Below are positions 7,093 through 8,174 of a stretch of 8,174 bases of DNA, piece by piece (position 1 is the stretch's first letter; every line of letters begins with the position of its first letter). This DNA is from an uncultured Eubacteriales bacterium (GTDB lineage Bacteria > Bacillota > Clostridia > Monoglobales > Monoglobaceae), in NCBI GenBank assembly GCA_900550775.1, contig URTH01000071.1:1-8174 (forward strand). Reading direction: 5' to 3'. The notes beneath the pieces were generated by a model. The model was not told where the DNA came from and searched no databases. It saw nothing but the letters and a program-made list of their open reading frames with translations. Position numbers and translations under genes: made by a program.

Positions 7093-8174
7093 CTAGAACG
7101 TGATCGGCAAAGCCGAAGCCTCACACACCGGCGCCAAGCCGCGCCATAAAAATCCACGCAGAACAGCGGCATCATGGCGTACCGTAACCTGCATGGTACG
7201 CGGATTTGTACTTTCTTTTCCGTAATCGCTGATATCAATGCCCACCAGTCTGTGATTGGCCGCATACTGTCCGACCTGCATGATGGTATCCTCCTCCGAC
7301 ACATCCGCATCGGCAGTCACGGTAACGCTTTGCCCTGCACCGGCATAACCGATCACGTTTCCCTTTTGATCAGAAAAATACATCTTTTTCGCCGCCGTCT
7401 CGCCTTTGCGCAGCTTTAACGCAATGCTCTCGCCGTCAGAACCCGTAAAGTTAATCTTGATCGCCGTACCGTCATCGGTCAGCGCCGTACGGTAATCCAG
7501 CGATGCCGCGCCGAGCACACGGTTTGTCTGAATGGTCTCCTCCGCCAGCTTATGCGTCGGATCCGATACCACAAGCGATAATCCTTCCGCGGTTTCTTTA
7601 TACATAAGAATCATCGGTTTTGCCACGGTAAATCCATCGAAGGTGCCCGGCTCCCAGAATACAACGCCCGTTGTTCCGGTGCTCTTGTCATGTACGGCCG
7701 AGATTTTATCGGTATTACACAGAATCTCAATGCCGGGATTTTCAGCATACTGTTTGGTCTGTTCCGCCGTCATATTCGGCAGAATGACATAGGCATAACC
7801 CTGTCCCTTCGGGCTGACACCGTGATTGAGCCACATTTCAAAAAAGCTCGTCATGCCGGAGGTCTTTCGCATAGTCAGACTTCCTTTTTCCGGGAAGTAA
7901 TAACCTGCAACGTTCTCCATGCTCACATAAACAGCGTCAGTCGTGGTATACTCTTCCTCGCCCAGTGTGATATCATCACCGTTGACATTGATCTTTTCCG
8001 CTGCAACATAGACCGGGTTCACCACCTTTGCCTCCGTACCGCTATATTCGCCGTAAAACGCCGCCTCCGTCAGACTGATCCAGCCGCCGCCGTCAGAGTT
8101 TCCATAGCTATCCAGTCTGACGTAGCGCGCACTGCAATTTTTAAGATCAAAGATTTCAAGCCCTTCTGTCTGGC
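7093..8174 (-). CDS. Polysaccharide lyase family 8 (hyaluronate/chondroitin/xanthan lyase-like), C-terminal part, partial at its 5' end
   Basis: The frame is open to the window edge, giving 359 residues and a TAG stop; the start and the catalytic alpha/alpha-toroid are outside. Residues 1-44 look like the end of a discoidin (F5/8 type C, CBM32-like) domain (ARYVRL, then GGGWISLTEAAFYGEY). Residues 55-158 match the PL8 super-sandwich: GYYFPE (90-95), FFEMWLNHG (110-118), YAYVILPN (126-133), then ILCNTDKISAV. Residues 159-210 match the PL8 C-terminal domain (GVVFWEPGTF; SDPTHK at 203-208). Residues 258-359 form an extra tail with FLW at 341-343, shared with the next two genes. PL8 enzymes cut uronic-acid polysaccharides by beta-elimination and are normally secreted. 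Substrate cannot be told, because the Asn/His/Tyr catalytic residues lie upstream. The internal GTG at 8025 is in mid-domain and is not a start. The family call is firm; the discoidin call is moderate. Confidence 0.85.
   Translation of the reverse strand, partial: QTEGLEIFDLKNCSARYVRLDSYGNSDGGGWISLTEAAFYGEYSGTEAKVVNPVYVAAEKINVNGDDITLGEEEYTTTDAVYVSMENVAGYYFPEKGSLTMRKTSGMTSFFEMWLNHGVSPKGQGYAYVILPNMTAEQTKQYAENPGIEILCNTDKISAVHDKSTGTTGVVFWEPGTFDGFTVAKPMILMYKETAEGLSLVVSDPTHKLAEETIQTNRVLGAASLDYRTALTDDGTAIKINFTGSDGESIALKLRKGETAAKKMYFSDQKGNVIGYAGAGQSVTVTADADVSEEDTIMQVGQYAANHRLVGIDISDYGKESTNPRTMQVTVRHDAAVLRGFLWRGLAPVCEASALPITF
7096..7401 (-). other. Shared C-terminal module, copy in the PL8 lyase
   Basis: Residues 258-359 of the visible lyase fragment: SVTVTADADV, MQVGQYAANHRLVGIDI, TMQVTVRHDAAVLRGFLW and a Cys-Glu containing end. 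It lies after the normal PL8 C-terminal domain, so it is an addition to the enzyme. Confidence 0.55.

Noticed and set aside
7093..8025. Reading the lyase as a complete 310-residue gene starting at the GTG at 8025
   Set aside because: The frame stays open to the window edge, the GTG has no ribosome binding site, and the upstream 49 codons encode the end of a discoidin-like domain.

Overview
The window reads as part of one cell-surface glycan-degradation operon from an anaerobic Gram-positive bacterium. A clostridial (class Clostridia) source is the best guess. The evidence is the S-layer homology (SLH) anchoring domains, strong AGGAG-type ribosome binding sites at a constant 8-nt spacing, signal peptides on every gene whose start is visible, and modular extracellular proteins. 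Base composition looks balanced by eye. I see no RNA gene, transposon, CRISPR array or phage gene.

Layout: all five genes lie on the minus strand, so transcription runs from position 8174 towards 1. In order they are: (1) 7093-8174, the C-terminal 359 residues of a polysaccharide lyase family 8 (PL8) enzyme, whose N-terminal catalytic part lies beyond the window; (2) 4396-7041, an 881-residue secreted non-catalytic protein with three jelly-roll-like modules, two Ig-like modules and a C-terminal module; (3) 3129-4370, a 413-residue reduced relative of gene 2; (4) 930-3101, a 723-residue protein with two copies of an unrecognised ~225-residue module, a Gly-rich linker and three SLH domains; (5) 1-907, the N-terminal 302 residues of a second SLH-type protein, which runs out of the window. 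The gaps are 51, 25, 27 and 22 bp. No terminator or promoter is visible between genes, and no stretch over 300 bases lacks a gene.

How they may work together: the lyase would cleave a uronic-acid-containing polysaccharide (PL8 enzymes act on hyaluronan, chondroitin, xanthan and similar polymers). Genes 2 and 3 carry repeated modules resembling, from memory of the family pattern, the N-terminal jelly-roll domain of chondroitin ABC lyases, and would bind the same or a related glycan. Genes 4 and 5 would hold something at the cell wall through SLH domains. The lyase and the proteins of genes 2 and 3 appear to end in the same ~100-residue module, with a Phe-Leu-Trp or Tyr-Val-Trp signature near the C-terminus. 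That shared tail, next to two SLH proteins, is the most interesting signal here. It could be a docking or sorting module that gathers the secreted proteins on a surface scaffold, but this is inference.

Limits: all family assignments come from reading translated sequence against remembered family patterns. No search or structure prediction was run.
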